Assembly (NCBI GenBank): GCA_030699855.1
Contig: JAUYKR010000113.1
Coordinates: 1 to 13,180 of the forward strand
From: a bacterium
Lineage (GTDB): Bacteria; Patescibacteriota; Gracilibacteria; JAUYGZ01
Length of the DNA stretch: 13,180 bases
Direction: 5' to 3'
Shown here: positions 1 through 5,816 of the stretch, piece by piece
Position numbering within the stretch: the first letter of the stretch is position 1
Layout of the letters: every line of letters starts with the position of its first letter
The notes under the pieces: model-generated
The model's input: the letters and a program-made list of their open reading frames with translations, nothing else
Told to the model about the DNA's origin: nothing
Databases searched by the model: none
Made by a program: the position numbers and the translations under genes

Positions 1-12
1 CCGAAAATCCAC
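1..12 (-). CDS. possible first four codons of a gene running off the left edge
   Basis: On the minus strand an AGGGAG Shine-Dalgarno-like site (22-27) lies 9 bases before a GTG at 12-10, which opens a frame GTG-GAT-TTT-CGG to the window edge. A good promoter lies upstream at 70-97, so a gene starting here is plausible. Only four codons are visible, so no product can be named, and the true start may lie outside the window. Confidence 0.3.
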
Positions 13-40
13 TGTGAAGAACTCCCTCTTTTCTGGTCTC

Positions 41-58
41 AAAGGCAAAACAGCCTTT
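41..58 (-). repeat. small hairpin in the leader of the left-edge transcript
   Basis: AAAGGC (41-46) and GCCTTT (53-58) form a perfect 6-bp stem around a 6-base loop. It lies between the predicted transcription start (about 63) and the ribosome-binding-like site (22-27). No T-run follows it on either strand, so it is not a typical intrinsic terminator. A role in the 5' leader is inference. Confidence 0.3.
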
Positions 59-69
59 AAGTCGCGGGC

Positions 70-97
70 AGTATAAAGGATATTGACATACTGTCAA
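70..97 (-). promoter_or_regulatory. sigma-70-like promoter reading off the left edge
   Basis: On the minus strand a perfect TTGACA -35 box (92-97) is followed after 16 bases by TATACT (70-75), which matches five of six consensus -10 bases. Transcription would start near 63 and run leftward into the possible gene at the edge. The -35 box lies inside the palindrome at 81-99. Confidence 0.5.
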
Positions 98-99
98 TA
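81..99. repeat. perfect 8-bp inverted repeat, candidate operator
   Basis: TATTGACA (81-88), spacer TAC, TGTCAATA (92-99). The palindrome begins directly after the polX stop codon (100-102) and covers the -35 box of the leftward promoter, so a repressor site for the left-edge gene is a reasonable guess. It could instead be an RNA hairpin ending polX transcription, but no T-run follows it. No regulator can be named. Confidence 0.45.
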
Positions 100-1098
100 C
101 TATTTCTCAATATTTTTACCAATTTCACCCTCCCCTAGCCGCTGCTCCGGAGGAATATATTTGAGTCCCAAGGTGCCATAAACTCCTTCTTCTGTGTCCC
201 CCGCCAGCTTCTTGCCTTTTTTCCCGCTTTTGAGGACAAATAAGCCATATTCATTGATCGTCATTCCCTTCGTTCTGGCTAAGCTGCGGAGCTGCACGTT
301 ATGCTCCTTGGAGCCGGTAAAGTACATCAGCGCCGCCCCCCACTCGTCTTGTTTTACGACTCGGAGGTCAACTTGCTGGCCGTCTCTGAGGATGACCGAC
401 CCCTTGGTGGCCCCCTCGGCCGTGACCCTCCTGACCTCCGGATGTTGAGTGAGATAATGGATTAAATCCTGAGGCCTGGCACTGACCGCCAGGAAATCGA
501 GATCTCCGATCGTCTCTTTTTTTCGACGGAACGATCCGGCAATTTCCAACCGCTCGACCAGACCAGACTTCTCCAGATATCTTTTTATCTTTTCGGCGAT
601 TGGTTTCACCTTAGCGTAAGACTTGCGATCTTTGTGAGCTGGCTTCATCCCAAGCCCGTCGAGAATGTTGTGAACGCTTTTTTCGCCAAAGCCGTCGAGC
701 TTCGCCGCCGATCCATCGGTGAGGACAGCTTTGAGGGATTTTTTATCGGTCACACCCAGCTGCCGCCAAAGAGCGTGGACTTTTTTGGGGCCGAGTCCGG
801 GGATGTCGAGCAAGTCGACCAAGGGCTTGGGAAATTTTTTCTGAAGTTTTTCGTAGGTTTGGATTTTTCCGGTTTTTAAAAACTCTTCGATCTTGCCGCC
901 GATCGCTTCACCGATACCGGAAAGATCGTAGAGACGATTTTCTTTGATGATCTGCCTGATGTCTGTTTGCAGAGAATTGAGCAACTGAGCCGCGCGCGAA
1001 TAGCTAGCGATGCGATAGCGATCGTTCGCGTCCCCGCCAAGCTGGTACAGCTCGGACATGCGGGTGAGGATGGTAGAGAGAGTTTGGTTGGTGGACAC
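100..1098 (-). CDS. polX: family X DNA polymerase (PolX core, no PHP domain)
   Basis: Template-directed DNA polymerase of the Pol beta/X family, probably filling gaps in base-excision or end-joining repair in the cytoplasm. The 332 residues hold an N-terminal helical 8-kDa-like domain with helix-hairpin-helix motifs near 57-74, 97-112 and 132-148. The nucleotidyltransferase palm follows, with G188-S189-F190-R191, the metal-binding pair D199/D201 and the third aspartate D244. Next come Y259-F-T-G-S-K-E-H-N and a C-terminal thumb ending in an IPPE...GEGEI segment. Bacterial PolX is usually about 570 aa, with a C-terminal PHP nuclease domain; this protein stops exactly at that junction. The start is GTG, since an in-frame stop lies four codons upstream. 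ATG at residue 14 is an alternative but would cut into the first helix. No clear Shine-Dalgarno site precedes it. Family assignment is firm; the repair role is inferred from the family. Confidence 0.93.
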   Translation of the reverse strand: MSTNQTLSTILTRMSELYQLGGDANDRYRIASYSRAAQLLNSLQTDIRQIIKENRLYDLSGIGEAIGGKIEEFLKTGKIQTYEKLQKKFPKPLVDLLDIPGLGPKKVHALWRQLGVTDKKSLKAVLTDGSAAKLDGFGEKSVHNILDGLGMKPAHKDRKSYAKVKPIAEKIKRYLEKSGLVERLEIAGSFRRKKETIGDLDFLAVSARPQDLIHYLTQHPEVRRVTAEGATKGSVILRDGQQVDLRVVKQDEWGAALMYFTGSKEHNVQLRSLARTKGMTINEYGLFVLKSGKKGKKLAGDTEEGVYGTLGLKYIPPEQRLGEGEIGKNIEK

Positions 1099-1119
1099 TG
1101 GAAAAGTTTAAACAAGCTG

Positions 1120-1147
1120 ATGATACATCAGTGGTTTCTTCCAACAA
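1120..1147 (-). promoter_or_regulatory. candidate promoter of polX
   Basis: Minus strand: TTGTTG (1142-1147), a 16-base spacer, then TATCAT (1120-1125). The -10 box ends 21 bases before the GTG start, close to the spacing at the other candidate promoters here. The -35 box is weak and overlaps the hairpin after the upstream gene, so read-through from that gene is an alternative. Confidence 0.33.
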
Positions 1148-1156
1148 GATTGGAAG
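1138..1156 (-). repeat. hairpin right after the stop of the 1095-aa gene
   Basis: CTTCCAA (1138-1144) and TTGGAAG (1150-1156) form a perfect 7-bp stem with a 5-base loop, one base past the TAG stop at 1158-1160. On the minus strand it is followed by AAACC rather than T residues, so it is at best a weak terminator. It may be a 3'-end structure. Confidence 0.35.
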
Positions 1157-1157
1157 A

Positions 1158-4100
1158 CTAGTGACCGGCGCCTGCATGAGCCGGTTCTGGTACCTTATAG
1201 ATTCCTCTATTTTCCGGCCTGAACGGATTGCCTCCGAAGAGGTGACTGACACAGTGCATTTCAAGTGTCGGAATGATAACACGCGCTTGAGCAAAACTCA
1301 GACCCAGTCTTGTAAGGTGATGCGTAAGATGATTTTGAATGTCTACAAATGAGGCTTTAAGGGTCAGGACCCTCTTGAGGTCATTGACGATGGCGGTAAA
1401 GTGAGGAGAGTTTCCAATGGTGCTTTCCCCACCTCCAAACACAGCCGAGATAATGGCCATGGCCTTATTGATCAGAAAAGCTTCCCACAGCTCTCGATAC
1501 ATTTGTTCTAATTCGCCTTCCCTGCCATTGGCACGGAGATGTTCCTCCAGCATAACCGCCATTTGCAGATATTGTTCGGTAATGTTTTGGCCATGAGTAT
1601 CAATCCCAAGGTCTTCATAGTCCATTCCTTCGCGCAGGAGGCCGTATCTTTGCGCCAGTTCGGGCAGAAAGACTTCGTTCGCGAGCTGTTTAGCGTGAAT
1701 GAGTTCGTCTGCCCAGTTATCCGCAACAGAACTGAGGGCCGCATGTATGGTCATTGACGATGCCAGCCCTGCTTCTTTCTTCGCGACATCCGGCACCATA
1801 CTGAGGAACTCTGAGATATCATCCTTCATATCGTACGTTACCCGGTTCATGGTGGTAATAAGGCCCGGGATATGAATGCCCTGGAGAAAAACAATGTAGG
1901 CCGTTTCCGCCAGCTCCGGGCCCAAGTGGAGCTCCCAGTATTCGAATCGAAAGAGGTCAATGAAGCTCGGTACTTTGTTGAGAAGGTCGTGGATGGCTTT
2001 AACCTTTGCCTTAAAATCTTTCATTGCCTCCTCATTGCTGAAATCGATTTGCTGGTTCAACATCTCCGTGAATGCACTGACCTTGTCGATTAAAGGCTGA
2101 GCTCGTTGAGCATGCTCCGCACTCGGAAGGGCATCCAGATCGCGGAGGATTTGACCAAAGTCAGTCAGCTCGGAAGCCATGTGGTCTCGATTCATGATTT
2201 GATCCATGAGACCTTGCTCAAAGTTCCCGCTCGCAGCCTGTTCGACAGTAATGATGTCCAGCAAAACCAGGTCCGCTCTTCTTAAGGCTTCCTTTCGGCT
2301 CATGATTTCCTTTTCTATTTTTTTTGCATCCTCCAGAAAGATAACACCATCAACAACGTGTTCAATTAAGAGCGGGTAAGAAAGATGTTTCATTACTTCA
2401 CTTCTCTTGGAAAACCCCGCTTTCATGTGGTCAATTGCAGTGGCTGCACTTATCTTTCTCAGCCTGTCGGTTCGTCTTTTTTTGGCTTCAGTCACCTGTT
2501 TCACAATTCTTCGCTTGATCATTGAATGGATCTCATACATCACTTCATTCCGCTTTCCGAGCTTCGCGTCTTCGAGGGTTATCACTCCCGCTACTACCAG
2601 ATTAGCCAGTTCTATGGCTTCCCCATTTTCCAGCTTCATGGCGTTAACTTTGTCTCTCGGCTCTCCATCTACTTCCATATGACGAACAAGCTCTGCTCTT
2701 GCTAAAGTAATATCAGAGAACAGCTTGTTTCGTTCATCCATCACCTCTCGCCCCATGTGCATACCTTTCCTGGCCAGGATGTCATCCACGCTACCCCCAA
2801 AGCCTGTCATGTGAATGGCTATTGCCTGAGCACCGGCCCTGAACAGATTGGCGGCGTCAGAGGTAAGCTGTCCCCCCACTCCAAACCTTGCTCCACCTCT
2901 TCTACCGGACAGACCGAAGGCGTACTGAAACAGGTTCCCCCAGGTTTTTAATGCAAACTTGAGAGACTCGCCTATGGTTCTCTTATTCACCAAGTCTGAG
3001 ATGGGAACCCCCAAGCGCTTGGCCATGGCCGCGGACTCTTCGAATCCCATCCCAATGGTACAGAGGAGAGTCGACAGTCCCGATTTGAGCATTTCGAGGG
3101 GGCCAAAACTTTGTATTGCTCCTACCACGGCAGGCCCGACATCACCCCCGGCGGCCTGTGTCAAGTCCATGGTCCCGGAAAGCATTCCTATTCCAAAATT
3201 GGTCACGTACTGATCACTCATTTTTCCGCAGTCCACACGCGTAAAGGTGCCATCGGCACGGCTTTTTACTTGTCCGGCTTGCACTAACAGGGTTTTTGTT
3301 ATCACTGGATTCTCCAGACTTTTTGCCAGCTCTTCGACTTGGGCGCACGTCATGCCTTCACAAACTCCAAAGAGGTCCTCGGATAGCCTCTTGCAGGCTT
3401 CCATTTTGCTGGCGGCGACACGGGCATTCCCAAAAGCAAAAATAGGAATCTGGCTTAAAGCAGCCGCGACTGGAGCAGCCCCCATGACTGTGGCAATACC
3501 ACTTTGGAATCCACGGATTTTATCAACTGGACTTGGTCTTTTTCCCATTTCAGCTTCCGTTTCTTTGCGAGTTTTAACATCTGCTTCGTGAACTGCCTGC
3601 AAAAATCTTTCTTCAGTTACCTGTATACCAGCTCCGACTGATGTCGCTGTTAAAAGCATACCGACCCCCAATCCCGCCTCTTTGAAACCATGGATGACTT
3701 CTTGCTTTGACTTCGGGCCATGGGTGGCCAAGTACATATTTAGTATTACTCCCGCGAAAAGGTTGGTATGGCAAAAGTGTTGATCCAAATCTTCCACAAA
3801 TTCAGCACCCTGCTCCATCCCAATGGCATCAAGTGCCGCCTGAACCACTTTGTTTAGGATGGATGACCCACTTATATTCAGTGCTACATTTTGTGGAGTC
3901 GGGCATCGCTCCTCTTCAGCTACATCTTCTTTTTCCTTTCGGAGACGAAGAATCATTCTGTTTGTCGTATGCCCATGGCCTCTGGCAATGGCGCCGATCG
4001 CGTCAAAGAAGTTTAGGGAAATAATCAGTTTAAGTGTTTCGGTATTTTCCAAGACTTTTTCCGGATGAGCCTTGATTTCCTGAACAATGTTCTCTTCAAG

Positions 4101-4445
4101 ATCTTCCTCCGATGCCTGTTCTGCATGGCCATCTGGCTCTGGATCTGGAAGGGGTTCTTCTTGAGCTTCCGCAGGCCGTATTCCCAGTTTTAGCGCCAGA
4201 GCCGCTAACATTAACCATCTGGTAGCCTCTGCGACAAATTCTCGTCTGCCAATTTCTCCGTCCACTTGTTGATGTACTTCTGGCTCCTCTTCTGATCTCT
4301 CAGTAATATTCTGGATCCCAGCAAATACTGCCCCCATGAACCCGCGGCGGCTACTTCTTTGCGGGGGTTGAGGTGACGTGCTAGACCTATCTGATAGGGC
4401 TGGGGGCATTGTTTTTCTTAAAAAGAAAAGAAATGTTTTGGACAT
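1158..4445 (-). CDS. large (1095 aa) protein of unknown function, likely exported or membrane-linked
   Basis: I do not recognise this family. The N-terminus has two twin-arginine-like motifs: S32-R-R-G-F-M and G66-R-R-E-F-V. The second is followed by a hydrophobic stretch (about 77-89) and an A-E-A-Q site near 92-95, so Tat-type export is plausible but unproven. An acidic, proline-containing linker (96-120) follows. Residues 225-550 carry Gly/Ala-rich moderately hydrophobic stretches (257-275, 314-346, 415-447, 455-466) between charged ones, with scattered cysteines (181, 225, 351, 362, 367, 406, 462). The region 580-1060 is charged and apparently all-helical, and contains three related segments (611-636, 691-716, 722-747) of the form hydrophobic-V-x-G-V-I-T-x-E-D-A. 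The tail is H-A-G-A-G-H. ATG 4445 has a GGGGGAG ribosome site close upstream and a promoter behind it; M13 is a possible alternative start. It appears to be a single-gene unit between fic and polX. Confidence 0.85.
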   Translation of the reverse strand: MSKTFLFFLRKTMPPALSDRSSTSPQPPQRSSRRGFMGAVFAGIQNITERSEEEPEVHQQVDGEIGRREFVAEATRWLMLAALALKLGIRPAEAQEEPLPDPEPDGHAEQASEEDLEENIVQEIKAHPEKVLENTETLKLIISLNFFDAIGAIARGHGHTTNRMILRLRKEKEDVAEEERCPTPQNVALNISGSSILNKVVQAALDAIGMEQGAEFVEDLDQHFCHTNLFAGVILNMYLATHGPKSKQEVIHGFKEAGLGVGMLLTATSVGAGIQVTEERFLQAVHEADVKTRKETEAEMGKRPSPVDKIRGFQSGIATVMGAAPVAAALSQIPIFAFGNARVAASKMEACKRLSEDLFGVCEGMTCAQVEELAKSLENPVITKTLLVQAGQVKSRADGTFTRVDCGKMSDQYVTNFGIGMLSGTMDLTQAAGGDVGPAVVGAIQSFGPLEMLKSGLSTLLCTIGMGFEESAAMAKRLGVPISDLVNKRTIGESLKFALKTWGNLFQYAFGLSGRRGGARFGVGGQLTSDAANLFRAGAQAIAIHMTGFGGSVDDILARKGMHMGREVMDERNKLFSDITLARAELVRHMEVDGEPRDKVNAMKLENGEAIELANLVVAGVITLEDAKLGKRNEVMYEIHSMIKRRIVKQVTEAKKRRTDRLRKISAATAIDHMKAGFSKRSEVMKHLSYPLLIEHVVDGVIFLEDAKKIEKEIMSRKEALRRADLVLLDIITVEQAASGNFEQGLMDQIMNRDHMASELTDFGQILRDLDALPSAEHAQRAQPLIDKVSAFTEMLNQQIDFSNEEAMKDFKAKVKAIHDLLNKVPSFIDLFRFEYWELHLGPELAETAYIVFLQGIHIPGLITTMNRVTYDMKDDISEFLSMVPDVAKKEAGLASSMTIHAALSSVADNWADELIHAKQLANEVFLPELAQRYGLLREGMDYEDLGIDTHGQNITEQYLQMAVMLEEHLRANGREGELEQMYRELWEAFLINKAMAIISAVFGGGESTIGNSPHFTAIVNDLKRVLTLKASFVDIQNHLTHHLTRLGLSFAQARVIIPTLEMHCVSHLFGGNPFRPENRGIYKVPEPAHAGAGH
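2205..2615 (-). repeat. three related protein repeat segments inside the 1095-aa gene
   Basis: Residues 611-636, 691-716 and 722-747 (bases 2538-2615, 2298-2375 and 2205-2282) share the cores NLVVAGVITLEDA, EHVVDGVIFLEDA and DLVLLDIITVEQA. Each is followed by a charged helix-like stretch containing a methionine. The first two are spaced about 80 residues apart and the third follows closely. They look like degenerate duplicates of a helical motif; the DNA itself is not obviously repeated. Confidence 0.55.
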
Positions 4446-4468
4446 TACTCCCCCTTTTTCAAGCCGCT

Positions 4469-4496
4469 ATTCTAAATTATTTTCTACAGAAGTCAA
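4469..4496 (-). promoter_or_regulatory. promoter of the 1095-aa gene
   Basis: Minus strand: TTGACT (4491-4496), a 16-base spacer, TAGAAT (4469-4474); each box matches five of six consensus bases. Transcription would start near 4462, giving a leader of about 17 bases that includes the GGGGGAG ribosome site. The DNA upstream of the -35 box is very AT-rich, includes a 12-bp palindrome TTTTATATAAAA (4514-4525), and could act as an UP-like element. The rest of 4446-4564 shows no gene. Confidence 0.5.
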
Positions 4497-4564
4497 CTCT
4501 TAAGAAATTGCGTTTTTATATAAAAGTAGCAGAAATATATTACTCGTTTTTTATTTAGATCTCT

Positions 4565-5521
4565 TTACCCCCTCCTCCCGTGCTTCGCCACGTACTCCTG
4601 AATGGCCTTTTTCGTCGTCACCCAGTTCCGACTCTTTTTGTGAGAATCCAGCCTCCCCTCCTTGGCCAGTTTGCTCAGGTATTCCTGGGAATATTCGCAG
4701 TACTTGGTGGCTTCTGACAAAGTAATAAACTCATCCTTCTTTTTAGCAGGTGTAATGGTGTCCAAATAAAGGTTGAGCGAGCGGAGGGAAGCTTGGGCGA
4801 TAAATTGAATCAGGGCTTTATAGCGGCCGCCATCTGCCAGACGGAGAGCGCGGTAATACTTCTGCCGGTCGTTTTTGAGGATAATGACGAGCGGGTATCC
4901 GGCCCTCATCAGAAATAAGTTGGTGAGCAGGCGGGCGGTACGGCCATTGCCATCCAGGAAGGGGTGGATGTGAGCGAAGCGATGGTGAAAGAGGGCCGCG
5001 AATTCGATCAGGTGGTAATCGCGCTGATGAAGACGAGTCCAGTTGAGCAGTGACTTCATGGCGGCCTTTATTTCGTTCGGCTTGGGGGGAACATGGTCGG
5101 AACCGGAGATGAAGACATCCGCCTGACGATAATCCTGATCATCGCTTTCTTCGGACTGCTCAATCACCAGATAGTGCAGGTCTTTGATGAGGCGCTCGTT
5201 AAAGTCTGGATCGTCGGAAGATTCCACCAGTTCATAAAGGCGTTCAAGAGCTCTCTTGTGATCTTTGACCTCGAGATGTTCTTTGAGGGATTTGCCTTTG
5301 ACCGTAATCCCCTCCTGGAAGACCCAGTAGGTTTCGTTGAGAGAGAGGGTATTGCCCTCGATGCCGTTGGAATTGTAGGTCATTTCCACCTGGAAGCGCT
5401 CTTTGAGCTTTTGCAGAGCGACCGGAGAAATAGGGCGAAGAGACTGGAGAGCTTCCAGCTTCTGATCGAGAAGCTGCCGAAGTTCTGGCGTGAGGTTGTC
5501 CCTGGATGGCAAAGTCAGCAT
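4565..5521 (-). CDS. Fic-family protein, probable AMP transferase with N-terminal inhibitory motif
   Basis: Fic proteins transfer AMP (sometimes another phosphate-containing group) from a nucleotide to hydroxyl side chains of target proteins in the cytoplasm. With the start chosen here (318 aa) the catalytic motif H186-P-F-L-D-G-N-G-R194 followed by T-A-R is complete. The motif S51-x-x-x-E55-G56-N57 before it matches the (S/T)xxxE(G/N) inhibitory helix, so activity is probably self-limited rather than held by a separate antitoxin; no antitoxin gene is adjacent. Residues about 264-318 look like a helix-turn-helix/excisionase-type DNA-binding domain. The frame stays open to an ATG at 5605 (346 aa). 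I prefer ATG 5521 because similar proteins as I remember them begin near here, a -10/-35 pair lies inside the extra codons, and the tRNA promoter overlaps the upstream ATG. The target is unknown. Confidence 0.88.
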   Translation of the reverse strand: MLTLPSRDNLTPELRQLLDQKLEALQSLRPISPVALQKLKERFQVEMTYNSNGIEGNTLSLNETYWVFQEGITVKGKSLKEHLEVKDHKRALERLYELVESSDDPDFNERLIKDLHYLVIEQSEESDDQDYRQADVFISGSDHVPPKPNEIKAAMKSLLNWTRLHQRDYHLIEFAALFHHRFAHIHPFLDGNGRTARLLTNLFLMRAGYPLVIILKNDRQKYYRALRLADGGRYKALIQFIAQASLRSLNLYLDTITPAKKKDEFITLSEATKYCEYSQEYLSKLAKEGRLDSHKKSRNWVTTKKAIQEYVAKHGRRG

Positions 5522-5531
5522 AAGGTTGGAT

Positions 5532-5541
5532 AAGTATACTT
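5532..5541. repeat. 10-bp palindrome in the fic leader
   Basis: AAGTATACTT is a perfect palindrome lying between the candidate -10 box (5544-5549) and the preferred fic start (5521), a position typical of an operator. The embedded 8-mer AGTATACT occurs two more times in the window (6664-6671, 7895-7902). The Fic protein's own C-terminal DNA-binding-like domain makes self-regulation conceivable, but nothing here shows it. Confidence 0.25.
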
Positions 5542-5543
5542 TA

Positions 5544-5571
5544 ATTATATCCGACCCATATTGGAAAACAA
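5544..5571 (-). promoter_or_regulatory. candidate promoter of fic
   Basis: Minus strand: TTGTTT (5566-5571), a 16-base spacer, then a perfect TATAAT (5544-5549). The -10 box ends 22 bases before ATG 5521. It lies inside the longer possible fic frame, which is part of the reason for preferring the shorter start. Confidence 0.42.
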
Positions 5572-5598
5572 GAGGACTTTTTTCCCCATTGACCACTG

Positions 5599-5627
5599 TT
5601 GACATTCCGACTGCTTTTCAATACATT
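5599..5627 (+). promoter_or_regulatory. promoter of the tRNA-Gly gene
   Basis: Plus strand: perfect TTGACA (5599-5604), a 17-base spacer, TACATT (5622-5627). Transcription would start near 5634, about six bases before the mature tRNA 5' end. The box overlaps the upstream alternative fic ATG at 5603-5605, and the fic and tRNA promoters are divergent and close. Confidence 0.55.
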
Positions 5628-5639
5628 CTTAAAGCTCTC

Positions 5640-5714
5640 GCGGATATCGTATAGCGGCTATTACATTGCCTTGCCAAGGCAGAGATGCGGGTTCGACTCC
5701 CGCTATCCGCTCCA
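5640..5714 (+). tRNA. tRNA-Gly(GCC), CCA encoded
   Basis: A full cloverleaf can be folded by eye. The acceptor stem is GCGGATA/TATCCGC. The D arm has a GCGG-containing loop and a three-pair stem. The anticodon stem TTGCC/GGCAG holds loop TTGCCAA, giving anticodon GCC at loop positions 3-5. The variable region has four bases, and the T arm GCGGG-TTCGACT-CCCGC is perfect. Discriminator T and an encoded CCA end the gene. It decodes GGC and GGU. It is the only plus-strand gene seen and has its own promoter. Confidence 0.95.
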
Positions 5715-5772
5715 CAGTTGAATTCGAGCTGAGTTCAAGACCGAAGGGCGCAGAACGAAGCCGAAGATACTG

Positions 5773-5808
5773 TGTCCCGCATTTGAGCATGGCGAAAACA
5801 GCGGGACA
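5773..5808. repeat. 8-bp inverted repeat in the spacer after the tRNA
   Basis: TGTCCCGC (5773-5780) and GCGGGACA (5801-5808) pair perfectly around a 20-base loop. It lies between the convergent 3' ends of the tRNA gene and the Trx-CcdA gene. No T-run follows on either strand, so it is not a textbook terminator. The rest of 5715-5816 holds no gene I can support. It may be tRNA 3'-end structure or part of a dispersed intergenic repeat. Confidence 0.4.
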
Positions 5809-5816
5809 ACACGTGA

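Noticed and set aside
3247..4068. Plus-strand frames of 72-114 codons opposite the 1095-aa gene
   Set aside because: Low-complexity shadow peptides with no ribosome sites. The minus-strand frame is continuous over 3.3 kb.
1158..4445. NhaD/ArsB-type ion transporter identity for the 1095-aa protein
   Set aside because: Some Gly/Ala-rich stretches recall ion transporters, but the hydrophobic segments are too short and too broken by charged residues, and no signature motif was found.
5093..5533. 146-codon plus-strand frame opposite fic
   Set aside because: Shadow of the Fic coding sequence, which has a full catalytic motif on the other strand.
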